A stretch of DNA of 64,000 nt, taken from assembly GCF_002878395.1 (NCBI RefSeq), contig NC_061115.1:217017717-217081716 (forward strand), in the 5' to 3' direction. This document shows positions 9,998-21,487 of the stretch, in pieces (positions within the stretch are counted from its first letter, which is position 1; every line of letters begins with the position of its first letter). The notes under the pieces were generated by a model that saw only the letters and a list, made by a program, of their open reading frames with translations, was not told the DNA's origin and ran no database searches. The translations under genes and the position numbers were made by a program. The stretch comes from Capsicum annuum. Taxonomy: Eukaryota > Streptophyta > Magnoliopsida > Solanales > Solanaceae.

Positions 9998-10005
9998 GGT
10001 AAAAC

Positions 10006-12224
10006 TCGTTTATACTATTCTAGGTAAATGCCTGCGTTGCCTTTTATTAAGATGGAACTTAAGGTTGTTAGTGTAATCTTTTAGGGCATGAATGGTTTTA
10101 ATAATTAGAACGTGTACAGTATTATCTAAATGCCTAATTTGTCGTATCTGAAAATCAGTGTGCTTGTGAAGAAAATCAATGTGTGATGAAGTGCGTTAGA
10201 AGTTGATCATGTCTAAATGAAATAGGTTAGATGTTGATGATGTCTAAATGAGAGCTCTCTGTTTTAGTGATCCAGTTGAGAGTAATACATCAAATCTATA
10301 TACTTTTGCATTTCCTTCCATTTGAGGTATACATACCAGAGAACCAAAGTCTGAACTAACGATAGTCTCTTTATCTTTACATAGGAGTGATCCTTTATTA
10401 ATTTGATAGTGTTCATTCTCTGTAAGCGCTAAGGCTTCAATTGTCAATGTATACTTAAGCCTCTTTCGGTCATTTTAGTCAACATCTGTACTTCTCCGTT
10501 GTGTAACTTGTACTACTTGCTGAGAGCAGTATAATCTTTTTTGAAACTACTCAGAGTAGTATAATCTAATTATCACATTTTTGGATACCTATAGAAAGAA
10601 AGGGATTTCCTTGTCGGCTTGCAATGGAGATCAGACCGTTTTCTAGTACAACTTTACCGGGTTATTTGCCCTTGGTCTCAAGCGATATCAAGGCTGGCAC
10701 TTGTTGCAATAGTCAGTTCCCGGGTGACAGGAGTTTGTAAGCAGTGAGTGACATTCAACCAAAAACTATAGGCGGTGTTTTGGAGAGCATTAAGCGGAAA
10801 AAAGCGAGAAGGGCATGAAATGAGAGTAACGCGAAGCGCAAGCTTTTTTCAACTGAGAGCAATCTCATGCAAAAATAAAAAATATCCAATTTGCATACAA
10901 AAAACAGCTGGATCTCTTTTTTGGCTTGATGCCATTGAATAAAAATACAATCACAACAAACAAAAAGGCAAAACAGAGAAAACAATTACAAAGTTGCTGC
11001 TCTGTCGTCAATTGCTTATTTTCTTCTGTTACTGTGTAGGTAATGCTGACTGATTATAGAGTTTGGCGAGGATGGAAAATTCTGTTCTTCATTATGCTTT
11101 TCGAATACTTGTCTGCTTTGAAAATGAAAGGTTGACTAGTTTGATGTCTATATATTTATGATGCATCAACGGATCATGATATTTTCGTGTTTTACCTTTT
11201 CCCATGTAGGTTCTTGTGTGACTCATGAGATGAACCACTTTGTGTACTTCTATCTGGATTTTAAAGTTGTACTCCTATTCAAATCTGATTGAGGTCAGTA
11301 CATTGATAGGGATGCGGATGACGATGACGTTACAATATTTGAAAATTCCCAGCTACAAAGATCTAGTGGAAATTTCACATACGTGTACATTTTCTCGTAC
11401 CTTCTGTAAGCATTTCTTGTTCATTCTTTCCTTGCTTCTTGCTAACTCGAGTAGGTGAGGAGATATGACTTTAATGAGTGGTATGAAAGACGTTCTTAGC
11501 TTAAAAAAAGAGTGAAGTGGGATGTCTTTGTTTATAGAATTGTTATATCTCTAGTGTTTATGTTACCCCAATAAATACTAATACAGTTTGAATATAGTTT
11601 ACCCAACTGCATATTGAAATATGTGTGCAATTGATACAGTTTGAGAATAGGGTGTTCAAATGGTCATCAACTTAGTTTAGGTGGTTCGATAAAATACTCT
11701 GACAAGTTTTTTGGGGCTATTTATGTATTTGGCCTATTAATTGACTCCAATTTCAAATAGTCAAACTAGCATTTGAACTATTGAAATGAGCTTGCTTATT
11801 GGCTCACGCTTGTTTGAATGTTACTTCATTTAAAGCTCAAAGATTAATAATGATCTTTGACCGGTGGAATAAGTACAAGATCAATGACACAACAAAATGT
11901 GTACTTATCAAAACAGATCGCAACATCGACTCGCTCCTATTACTTGGAGGCTAGAAAAAAATATAAGTTGTTATTATCAAATTGTCCCTCTTTGTGATAA
12001 AATATTTAAAATAAGCCTCTTCTCCTTGAAAAAGACATAATTTATATATCCTTAAAACGCACTAAATGAGTACGAATAATAGACTTTAAACTGTGTAAAT
12101 TATACGGGACGTGATAGAATTTCTAAATGCAAACTCAAAAAGTTCAAATCTTAAATGCTTATGACACTAGTATAAAAAAAGAAACAAGACACAATAGTCA
12201 AAATAAAATATTGCGAGGATAAAA
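10006..12224. other. Unit 1 non-genic part
   Basis: Homologous to 19780-21110 plus 25596-26280 and to 33340-35340. I could not assign the ORFs here (for example 10244-10447 minus) to any family, and their frames are broken in the sister units, so I do not call genes. From about 11300 rightwards the sequence forms the left palindrome arm. Confidence 0.5.
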
Positions 12225-12830
12225 CTAGAAGGCTAAAAAGAACCTTAGACTAAAGCATGGTGTCAAATTCTTCGAAGAAGATGAAACCATCGAACTTGCG
12301 TAATTTTGCTTTGTCTTTGTAGTTTCTTGTTCATCCTTAAACATCTACTTGCTCCTGCACTCCATGCTACAAAATGGTCCATCACCCTTGTCCATTCAAG
12401 TATATATTGTCAGAACAAAAACCAATTCGTGATAACAATGATGATAAACTTTTAACTTAATCTGTAAGATTATAAAACTTTTGGTCCCTCAGTTATGAAT
12501 ACAATTTTTATACAGCATATCTAACCTTCTACTTAAATTTTATCATAACAAAAATTATACTATCGATTGTACAAGTTAAAGTGATGATGACGGAAAAGGG
12601 TAAACAAACTAATTATACGAGAAATCTCGCATGTACATGTAGATATCTTGCTCGGGTAGCAACTTTTTCTTACAAAATCGACAAAATTCAAGAAATTCAC
12701 AGGTAATTTTCTTTTCGGAATAGGTTTTGACTGGGCCACTAGTTTTGCTAACAATTTGTGACATGTTTCTTTTGGTACCACCAACACCTTCGTCGTCTTC
12801 AAGTACTACACTTAGTCCTACCTTGCTCAT
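12225..12830 (-). pseudogene. FLZ-a, FCS-like zinc finger pseudogene
   Basis: Exon 1 (12830-12631) starts MSKVGLSVVLED and carries the first half of the FLZ (DUF581) finger, FLEFCRFCKKKLLPEQDIYM. Exon 2 (about 12400-12225) carries the second half, PFCSMECRSK. Intact FLZ proteins use these four cysteines to fold a small zinc-binding platform; in plants they bind SnRK1 kinase subunits. Three defects are visible. The intron donor reads GCGAG where sister copies have GTGAG. The acceptor region has shifted the frame. A TAG replaces the codon after CRSK, where sister copies have CAG (Gln). It retains its ATG, unlike FLZ-b, FLZ-c and FLZ-d. FLZ-b lies head to head with it, 2.4 kb away. Confidence 0.8.
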
Positions 12831-13592
12831 GGCCTTTTATATTTCTTTTGAACTCTCTATGGCTGAAGGAGTGGAATATATACACACTCATATTATTGTT
12901 GTTTAATATGCAGGGAAGGACATAGAGTTATAAATATGATCTTATCCAAATTCAATAGTTTTGAATCAGATTCTATTAAAAACAAAAATAATTAATTTTG
13001 AATAAAGTAAATTAAAATTGAGGCAGTCCTAAAGTTAAACTCATAAAATTTATATCGCTAATCTGATAACTTGTAGTTAGATTTATCTTTGTTCTTATCT
13101 TTTGACTTCTACTTTGGTGTCCTCTTTTCCCGAATCTAATTTCACATGTCGTTAGGTTTTTCCTTGTTCTTATCTTGTTACCCTTGCTTTCTCTTCTTTA
13201 ACTAATTACACTACTTTATAAGTAGGAGAAAGTTAGGTGGTTAATAATTATTGTGACAATGTATTTTCGTTTAACTTTTTTAAATAATTGAGAAATTTTT
13301 AAGAATCAAAGAAAGCATGTTTGAGAAGTAGTGTATATCTTTATTTTTTTCTACTTAAATAGATCATGTTTTTCTTTGCTGATATGCTTTTATTGCTAAA
13401 ATAAAATTGTGAATAAATCATCCATTTAATTTCTATTTTGTTCCTACTAAATCACTTGCATTTAAGGCCTAACCAATGTCATAAGTTTTCTATACACACT
13501 GGTATACTAATCATTCTACAAGTCGGAACTCGCGGATCTATGGGAGTAACATCCACTTTATATCACTTTTGAATATAATAATTCATTAGTGT

Positions 13593-13857
13593 TACTCTTT
13601 TCGTTCACTTTTATTTGTCCACTTTGGACTTTGCACGTCCGTTAAGAAATATTGATTTATATGAGCATTTTACCATAATACTCATTAATTTATGTTCGAG
13701 AGTAGGTCTTGAAAAATGATTTGAAAAATAAGTAATTAATGCTAAGGCTAGAACATGAAAAAAACTAATTGTCTTTTCTTGATATGTTAAAAGTAACAAT
13801 AGAAGAGTGCAAATCTGTATTTTGAATAGTGAACAAGTAAAAATGAACAAAAGGAAT
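13593..13857. mobile_element. Stowaway-like MITE
   Basis: The ends are CGTTCACTTTTATTTGTCC and GAACAAGTAAAAATGAACA in inverted relation, about 260 bp apart, with a TA at the left border. Unit 3 lacks it at the matching place (about 36540). Confidence 0.65.
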
Positions 13858-13992
13858 ATTTTTGAACTTTTTTTTTAATAAGATTCAAATTTCAATTTTA
13901 TAACAATAGTAAACTTGGAAATTACATAGTTCCTACTTGTAGATTTAGTTCCTATTTGTAGATATATTAGTATGCTAGTGTATATAAAAAAC

Positions 13993-14313
13993 TTAGGCAT
14001 AATGCATAAACATGCCCTTTAACTTTACCTCGGCTGGCATCTATGCACTCCAACTTTAGATGTGCACAAATAGACACTTAAATTTGTATAAAGTTGAACA
14101 AGTAGCCATACACATCCTATGTGGCGTAGTACACATAGGACGTCATGTAGGAGGAAAATTGGCTAGGTAGGACACCATATATGGTGCCGTCTACTTGTTC
14201 AACTTTATATAGTTTAAGTGCCTACTTGTGTACACCCAAAGTTGGAGGACACAAAAGCAAGTTGAAGCCAAGTTAAAGGGCACATTTATCTATTTTGCCA
14301 AAAGCTTATGTAG
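13993..14313. mobile_element. Inverted-repeat MITE in the FLZ-a/FLZ-b spacer
   Basis: The left end reads GGCATAATGCATAAACATGC and the right half returns inverted (AAGCCAAGTTAAAGGGCAC). The whole is close to a hairpin. The same family sits at 27453-27697, between FLZ-c and FLZ-d, in the opposite orientation. Confidence 0.7.
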
Positions 14314-14397
14314 TTAATTAGGCCTTAAAGGCAGGTGATTTAATAGGAACATTAATAGAAAGTAAGTGGATGATTACTCACTATTTTAGTTCAGCGG

Positions 14398-14627
14398 CAC
14401 CCAAGGGTATGGCCTAGTGGTTCAATGAAGTTGGATTGAGCACCATTAGGTCTCAGGTTCAATTCTTAATAGAAACAAACATTGAGTGATTTCTTTCCAT
14501 CTGTTTTAGCCTTGGTGGAAAGAGTTACCTCGTACTACCTGTTGTTGCTAGGAGGTGGGCAAGTATTCCATGGAATTAGTCGAAGTGCACACAAGCTAGC
14601 CCTAACACCATGGTTATCAAAAAAGAG
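14398..14627 (+). mobile_element. tRNA-derived SINE
   Basis: The head has an A-box-like GGCCTAGTGGTTCAATGAAG and a B-box-like AGGTTCAATTC. The body runs through CTTGGTGGAAAGAGTTACC to an ending of GGTTATCAAAAAAG. This is a common Solanaceae SINE family. Further copies lie at 18505-18720 and 32170-32283, with a degenerate one at 58955-59145. Confidence 0.75.
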
Positions 14628-15183
14628 TGATAAAAGCTGTAGCAGCAAACATAAACATGATATTTAAGTAGAAAAAGATAAAGACAAACTATTTTTCAAA
14701 CATGCTTTTGCTGATTTTTATAATTTTTCGGTTATTGAAAAAAAACAATGTTGCAGTAATTATTATCACCTAACTTTCCCCTAATTACAAAGAAACAAAA
14801 TGAGGAAAAGAAGATGACAAAATAAGAGTAATAACAAGATAAGAACAAGGGAAAATCTAACTACTAGTGAGATTAGATTCGAAAAGAGACCGACAAAGCA
14901 AAAGTTAAAAGATAAGAACTAGGATGAATTTAACTACAAGTGAGATCAGATTTGAGGTTTAAATTTTATTAGTTTGACTAGGACTGCTGCAATTCCTATT
15001 ACTTTATTCAAAATTAATTATTTTTACTTTTAATAGAATCTAATTCAAAACTATTGAATTCGGATAAGAATATACTTATAACTCTATCCTTTTATAGAAT
15101 CCAATTCAAAACTATTGAATTCGGATAAGATCATACTTAAAACTCTATCCTTTCCTGCAAATTAAACTACACTGAAATGTGCG

Positions 15184-15193
15184 TATATAAATA
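15184..15193 (+). promoter_or_regulatory. TATA box of FLZ-b
   Basis: TATATAAATA, about 55-60 bp before the lost start codon, followed by AGGCATAGAGG-type sequence. FLZ-d has the same arrangement at 28034, and FLZ-e and FLZ-c have it on the minus strand. Confidence 0.55.
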
Positions 15194-15247
15194 TCACTCT
15201 TTCAGGCATAGAGGATATTCTGAAAAAAAAAAAAACACATAAAAGGT

Positions 15248-15808
15248 TTGAATAAGGCAAGTCTAAGTGTAGTACTTGAAAAAAGTATTGGTGGTACCAA
15301 AAGAAACAAGTCACAAGTCGTTAACAAAACTAGTGGCCCAATCAACCCCTATTCCGAAATGAAAAATCCCAGTGGATTTCTTGAATATTGCTTTTTTTGC
15401 AAGAAGAAGTTGCTACCCGTGCAAGATATCTACATGTACATGTGAGAGTTCTTCTATAATTCTTTTCTTCACTCTTTTTCTTCATTATCACTTCGACTTG
15501 CACAATCCATAGTGCAATTTTTGTTATAAATCAAATTGAAGGTTAAATATGTCAAATCAAAATTTATTCATAGCTAAGGGACCAAAAGCTTTGTAATCCT
15601 ACAAATTAAATTAAAGTTTATAATGATTGTTATCATGAATTGATCTTTTTTTCCAATGATACATACTTAAATGGACAGGGATAGGCCATTTTGTAGCGTG
15701 GAGTGTAGGAGCAAGCAAATTTTTAAGGATGAAGAAGAAACTACAAAGGCAAAGCAAAATCAGACAAATTCAATAGCTTCATCTTCTTTGAAGAATTCGC
15801 GATCATGA
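15248..15808 (+). pseudogene. FLZ-b, open frame without ATG
   Basis: Exons 15248-15441 and 15679-15808 join to 107 codons plus a stop, with a GT donor and AG acceptor and no internal stop. The FLZ finger spans about residues 43-77: FLEYCFFCKKKLLPVQDIYM then DRPFCSVECRSKQIF, with all four zinc-ligand cysteines (about 48, 51, 69, 73). The first codon is TTG, at the position where FLZ-a and FLZ-e have ATG, and no in-frame ATG lies upstream before the TATA box. The next Met is inside the finger region. Either the copy is recently dead or it uses a non-ATG start, so I list it as a pseudogene. A TATA box survives at 15184. It is divergent from FLZ-a across a palindromic spacer. Confidence 0.7.
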
Positions 15809-16320
15809 TTTAATCCGATGTCTTTTTAGTCTTCTAGTTTTATTCTCGCAACATTTTGTTTTGATTGTTATGTCTTGTTCCTTTTTTAATACTAGTGTTA
15901 CAAGCAGATTCAGGATTTGAACTTTTTGAGTTCGAATTTAGAAATTTTGTTACCTTTCGTCTAATTTACTTAGTTTGAAGTCTGTTATTCGTAATTATTT
16001 ATTGCATTTTAAGGATATTTAAAGAATCTCTTTTTCAAAGAGTAGAGGCATTTTAAATATTTTATAACAAAAAGGCTTTATCTAACCTTGAGCTAGTGGT
16101 ATGGACTTCGTACGCCTACCCTCCCCAGACCCCACTTTGTGGGAATATACTGGGTATGTTGTTTTTGCTCATAATAAAGAGGAATAATTTGATAATAACA
16201 ACTTTCATTTTTTTCTAGCTTCCAAGCTTTTGCATTCTTTTTTGATAAGCACACGTTTTGCTGTGTAATTGGTCTTGTATTTATTCTAAATCTCGAAAAT
16301 TGCTAATTATCTTTGAGCTT
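15809..16320. other. Right palindrome arm and SINE tail
   Basis: 15900-16320 is an inverted, diverged copy of about 11850-12130. A TS-type SINE tail (GGTATGGACTTCGTACGC through TGGGAATATACTGGGTATG) lies at 16090-16165. Confidence 0.6.
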
Positions 16321-19108
16321 GTTAGTACAAGGAGAACTCAGGATTCTACTAGAATTGGAGAGGAGATAGTAGACTTTTACCAAAATCTATACACTGTAAC
16401 TGCACAATGGAGACCAACCAATCACTTCCACAATTGCCGAGTTTTAACATTGGAACTTGGAAGAACAGGAGAGTCTTCAAACAATATTTGAGGAGGAGGA
16501 AGTGTTCAGAAGTATAAATTTGTGTGCAAAAGATAAGTCTCCAGGCCTGATGGTTTCACCATGGGTTGAAACCATGGGTTTTTTTAAGAAAATGCTGGGA
16601 AGTGGTATAATCGGATATCGTGAATGCATTCCACAACTTCTATGAGCAAGAAATGTTCAATAGGAGTTATAATTCCACTTTTATAGCTCTGATTCCAAAG
16701 AAGAAAAGTGCTAAACGGCTAAGGGATTGTAGACCAATTAGTTTGATTGGTGACATATACAAAATATTCTCCAAAAAACTCGTTGGCTAGCAGTTCTTAG
16801 TTCTTAGAAGGGTGGGTTTTGGACAAAAATGGATTCATTGGTTAACGCTTTGCATTTTAACAATGATTTTTTTCAGTCCTTATCAATGGTACCCCCAATA
16901 GGTTTAGTTCACATAAGGGTCTCAGACAAAGTGGTCCTTTGTCATTATTTCTGTTTTTACTAGGAATGGAGGGCCATAATAGGATGGTTAAATCTGCTAA
17001 TACTAATGGCTAAGTAAGATGTTTTCATGTGGCTAGAGATGGAAGAGACAACTTTCAAGTGGCTCATCTGTAATATGCAAATGCTACACTCTTTTCTTGT
17101 GATGCTGATGAAGAATAGTTGAGAGTACTAAGGGTGATTCTGGTCCTACTCAAGGGGCTGTCTGGACGACATATTAATTAGAGGAAAATTTTCTTGTATC
17201 GTATCAGCAAGGTTTCAGATATGGATTTCATGAATGCAATTTTTGGTGGTAAGTTTGGCAACCAACTACTTACCTAGGTATGCCTTTAGGAGCAAAGTCA
17301 AAGTCCAAGGAGATATGGGGCAATGTGGTTGAGAAGTGGAAAAAGAAAGTGGCTAGGTGGAAAAGGTAGTACTTGTTACTTGGTGGAAGATTTACTTTCA
17401 TCAACTCAGTCTTAGATTCCTTGCCCTACTTATATGATGTCCTTGTTCCCTATCCTAGCAAGGGTCATCCACAGATTAAGGGAAAGTAATTTCAGCCAAG
17501 TATGAAAGGAGGTCCGTAAGAGTCTTGTGGAATGAGCTGAAAAGTTTTTCATGATCAAAGTGAAGGATGGGGTTAATACCTATTTTGGAAAGATGATTGG
17601 CATGAGGTAGGTAAACTGGAAAGGTTATTTCCAGAGATACACTCCTTAGTGAATCACCAACATAGGGACCATAGCATAGCTTTGGACACCATAAGGGTGG
17701 AATTTCAACTTCAGAAGGCAACTCAATAATTGGGAAGTGTAAAGAATGGTATTCATAAATCAAATTGAACAGTTCAGTGGATCGAGTGAAGTGATGAATT
17801 ATGGTGGCAATGCCTTAAAAATGGTTCTTTCAAGGTGAGCAAAAGCTTCAGAAGGTTGAACAATACCAACCTGCCGCTGAGCATCTGGCCATCGAATATT
17901 ATTTGGAAATCAAAATACCACACAAAGTAACATATTTTTTACGGCTCTTGGCAAAGGAGGCAGTTCTTTCGCAGGAGAACCTTATGCAAAGAGGAATAAT
18001 CTTGTGCCTTAGATGTTTCCAATGTGGTGAGAAAGCAAAGACAGTTAACCATTTGTTCATTCATTGCACGGTCACTGGACAGCTATAGATGCTGTTTTTG
18101 AACCTCAGAGGCACATCATGGTGTATGCCTAGGAAGATTATAGGGGTCTCATCAAGATGGGAGCAAGTGGGACTGTAGGAGTTCATGCCAAGAGTAGAAG
18201 TAGGTGGAGGATAGTTCCAGCTTGCATTTAGTGGTCATTCTGGAAGGAAACGGATTGCAAATGTTTCTAGAATGTAGAAAACAATGCAACAGATTAAGTT
18301 AAATTGCATCTGGATTTTGTGTTTTTGGTGTAATCAGATATGGTCAAATGATCCTATCTGTAATCTTGATGTTTTAGACTCATTATAGACATAGGATCAT
18401 AGATATTGGTAGTGGACAATGCGTGAGCACACAATGGATTTGTTGAGTTGTTGGATGAAAAGAGGTGGAAGTAAAACTCATAAAAAGTGGTGGTGAATAG
18501 CACCACCCAAGGTGTGCCTAGTGGTTCAATGAAGTGGGTTGAGCACTATGAGGTCTCAACAGAGATGGAGACAAACACTAGGTAATTTCTTTCCAGTTGT
18601 TCTAGCCTTGGTGGACAGAGTTACCTGGTATATGTTGTTGGTGGGAGGTGGCAGGTATTCCGTGGAATTAGTCTAGGTGTGCGCACGCTGGCGCGGACAC
18701 CACAATTATCAAAAAAGAAAAAAAAGTAAAGGTGGTAGAGAATAATTACCTCTTGCATATGGTGGTAAGTCTAGAGGGAGAGAAATGGAAGGCGTTTTGA
18801 AAGATAGGATCAGTTCAGTCCATGATGTGAAACAGGACTGTCTGGTAACACTTTTCTTTTGGTGTAAACAAAACTGTGTAGAGTATGTAGAGGAGTTAGC
18901 AGATTTCGTAGGACCTCTGTAAAGCTAGAATCTAACTTCTTTGTAACCATTTTTTGTGGTGGCCAGCATTCCTAAAGCTGAAAATACAACAGTACTAATT
19001 CTTAAAAGAAAAAGATATGGGTAGTACTCTTGTAAATATGTTGTGCACAACCTGGTAATGACCTGATTTTAAATATATGTATTTACAAAGTTACCAGTTT
19101 AAACAAAA
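16321..19108 (+). mobile_element. Degenerate L1-type LINE, unit 1 copy
   Basis: Fragments of ORF2 reverse transcriptase are readable in shifting frames. They include LIPKKKSAKRLRDCRPISL, a thumb-like LLGGRFTFINSVLDSLPYLY, and a zinc-knuckle-like CFQCGEKAKTVNHLFIHC near 18020-18070. The catalytic YADD box reads YANA (about 17073-17084), so the copy is dead. It ends at 19108 with an A-rich tail followed by AGTCATATTTTCTC, the same target duplication as the unit 2 copy. Its 5-prime end is joined directly to the palindrome arm at 16320. About 460 bp of LINE and some 470 bp of arm that unit 2 retains are missing. Confidence 0.75.
18505..18720 (+). mobile_element. tRNA-derived SINE inside the LINE
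   Basis: Same family as 14398-14627 (GTGCCTAGTGGTTCAATGAA head, CACAATTATCAAAAAAG end). A 5-prime-truncated copy sits at the matching place in the unit 2 LINE (32170-32283), so it was present before the segment was duplicated. Confidence 0.75.
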
Positions 19109-19297
19109 AGTCATATTTTCTCAAGCAATGGAAAAATGCTAACAGAAGTTAAGAAAATGTATAGGTATGTGATATTTTCCACTAGATCTTTTCTAGTTCT
19201 GATGAACCCCCTTTTTGCCACCCTGGCTCTGCTCCTGCATTCAAACAGCTATCAAAAGATAATGTGTTTCTTTTTGGAACTAAATGGCCAGGATATG

Positions 19298-19314
19298 CCC
19301 CCCCCCCCCCCCCC
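19298..19314. repeat. C17 homopolymer
   Basis: Seventeen C in a row, then AA and six more C. At this place units 1 and 3 read ATGGCTTTGCC. This may be a local expansion or a sequencing problem. Confidence 0.8.
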
Positions 19315-21112
19315 AACCCCCCAAACAAAACAAAAACTGACGTGAAAAGCCTTTTACAACCAATATTACTAGGATTTCTATGGTGTTTCCACCTTGGTTT
19401 GTGCTTGTTATCTTAACAAACGTGCTAATGTAAATTCAACTGTTAGTTGAACACATCAGCAATTGCTCTTGTCAATACATGTACAACGGTGAAGATCTTA
19501 TTCCAAACCATGTCCCCCCATGAGCTGCCAGACTCAATGTTTACCATTTGCCAGTTTCTGATAGATTGGAATTGTAGTAGTGAAAAAGGCTATATTTGCT
19601 TTTAATACACAAGCGTTGGGAGATGTTGTGCTTATGCATGCACTTAAAGCCTTTTTAAACTTCTCATTTTATCTCAAACTTATTTCTTCACATCTCCCAA
19701 GTTAATTCTCTTATTTCTCTTTTGTTTGTTTTATGATTCGTTTCCGGAAATGTCATAATCTGGTAGGTCAAACTCCTATATGTTATTTATGAAGATGGAA
19801 CTTAAGGTTGTCGCTATGAAATTGTACCCATTGTTAGTCTAATCTTCTAGGCAATGAATGGTATCTGTCAGTAGCAGTAGCAGTGGTCCTGTGAGATGCA
19901 TTCAAAGAGTTTCACGTAGAGTTTTCTCTAAATGCCTAATTGGTGAAATATAAAAATCAATGTGCTTGTGAAGAAAATAAATGTCTGATGAAGTGAGTTA
20001 GAAATTGATCATGTTTAAATGAGAGCTCTTTGTTTTAGTAATCTGTTTGAGATTAATACATCAAATTATCTACTTTTGCGTTTTCCTTCTGCTTGAGGTA
20101 TATTTGCCAGAGAATCAGAGTCTGCAACTAACAATAGTGTGTGTTTACATGGGACTGATCCTTTAATAGTTTGATTGAGTTTTCATTCTTTCTAAGCGCT
20201 GAGGTTTCAATTCTCAAAGTATACTTAAGCCTCTTTTGGTCACTTCATTAAAGCATCTGTACTTGTGCATTGTGTACCTTGTGCTACTTGTTCGGAGCAA
20301 TATAATAGAATTATCACATTTTGGTACCCCTGTAGAAAGAAGGTCTTTTGTGTTGGCTTGCAATGGACATCAGACAGTTTTCTATTACAACTTCACCGGT
20401 TATATCTTACTATCACTTTCTTTTGTTGGTGTCCTGCTGTCCTGTGCCTGAGGATGTTGATGGAGTTAGTTCTCTAAAATATCTTGGTTGCTCATCTCAA
20501 GTTGTGCTCTACACGAAAAATGTTCATAGCCAAATTTTGTTTGGGCCATCATCAATTTCAGTTTGTTGGTACTTGTATTACAGCTATATAGTGAAGAAAG
20601 TGGCCAATCAATTTGACCAATTATTGTTGTGTCATAAATTGCATTATTTCCTTTCTCTTCCTGTGTAATACTTACAGATTATAAAGTTTGGCTAGGACGG
20701 AAAATCTTGTTCTTCATTATACTTCTCGAATATTTGCTTTCTTTGAAAATGAAAGTAAGACTAGTCTAATGATATGATCTATAGATTTATGATGCATCAA
20801 ACAAACCACTTTGTACTTCTATATGGATTCAAAAGTTGTATTTCTATTGAAATCTGATTGAGCTTGTTGGTGGCATTGATAGGGATGCAGATGACGATGA
20901 TGTTACAATATTTGAAAATTCCCAGCTACAAAGATCTACTCAAAAATTCACGGACCTGCACATTTTCTCTTACCTTCTGTAAGCATTTCTGATTCATTCT
21001 TTCCTTGCCTCTTGCTAACTCGAGTGGGTGAGGAGATATGACTTTAATGAGTGGTATGAAAGACGTCCTTATCTTAAAAAAAAGAGTGGAGTGGGATGTC
21101 TTTGTTTGTAGA

Positions 21113-21117
21113 ATTCT
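21113..21117 (+). other. Copia target-site duplication, left
   Basis: ATTCT, repeated at 25591-25595. The uninterrupted site is visible in unit 1 (11535) and unit 3 (34655) as GAATTGTTATATCT. Confidence 0.75.
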
Positions 21118-21396
21118 TATTGGAAGTTATTTCAATTAGTTATGCATTAGTTAGTTAATGGTAGTTAGTTACTGTTTACATTGAGTTACTGTACAATATG
21201 GTTAAGAGTTAGTTAGATAATTGATGATGTAGTTGAGCTAAGACCTGAGATTCTTCTAGACTATTCTAGAAGGTATACTCTAGTCTATAAATAGAACCTG
21301 CAGCAGTTAGTTGCTGGCAATGTAATCTGATAGTTGAACAATGAGCAAATGTACTTCTATGGCTTCTCTGTTTTCATTATCTCTGTAAATTTCACA
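21118..21396 (+). repeat. Copia 5-prime LTR
   Basis: It starts TATTGGAAG and ends TTTCACA. It lacks an internal segment of about 45-50 bp that the right LTR has (25370-25420) and shows a number of substitutions. Confidence 0.85.
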
Positions 21397-21408
21397 TGGT
21401 ATCAGAGC
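21397..21408 (+). other. Copia primer-binding site
   Basis: TGGTATCAGAGC, complementary to the 3-prime end of initiator tRNA-Met, immediately after the 5-prime LTR as in most plant Copia elements. Confidence 0.85.
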
Positions 21409-21487
21409 ATTAGGTTGTAGATACAGGAAGATAGAGATTAGATCTTTGTTTAGCTGACTCTCTTAGAGTGCATTCATTGCATTTACA

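Larger units (their letters stand above)
8605..19202. repeat. Segmental duplication unit 1
   Basis: This unit recurs at about 19235-32800 and, in part, at 32805-36635. Shared landmarks in order are CTATCAAAAGATAATG (8617, 19250, 32810), GATGCGGATGACGATGA types (11310, 20886, 34432), the block GAGTGGTATGAAAGACGT (11475, 21050, 34597), an FLZ gene on the minus strand, a divergent FLZ gene on the plus strand, and a LINE. From about 11300 on, the unit is palindromic: sequences flanking FLZ-a return inverted around FLZ-b, and the last inverted remnant ends near 19202. The part at 8605-11300 carries no gene I can identify; its ORFs are not conserved among the three units. Confidence 0.8.

Noticed and set aside
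10244..10447. 67-residue minus ORF that looks exon-like
   Set aside because: The homologous stretch in unit 2 (about 20030-20220) carries several stops in this frame.
14398..14480. A tRNA gene
   Set aside because: The A and B boxes belong to a SINE head; it does not fold as a full cloverleaf and continues into the SINE body.
20236..20668. Three overlapping hydrophobic ORFs
   Set aside because: Overlapping frames in AT-rich DNA, not conserved in units 1 and 3.
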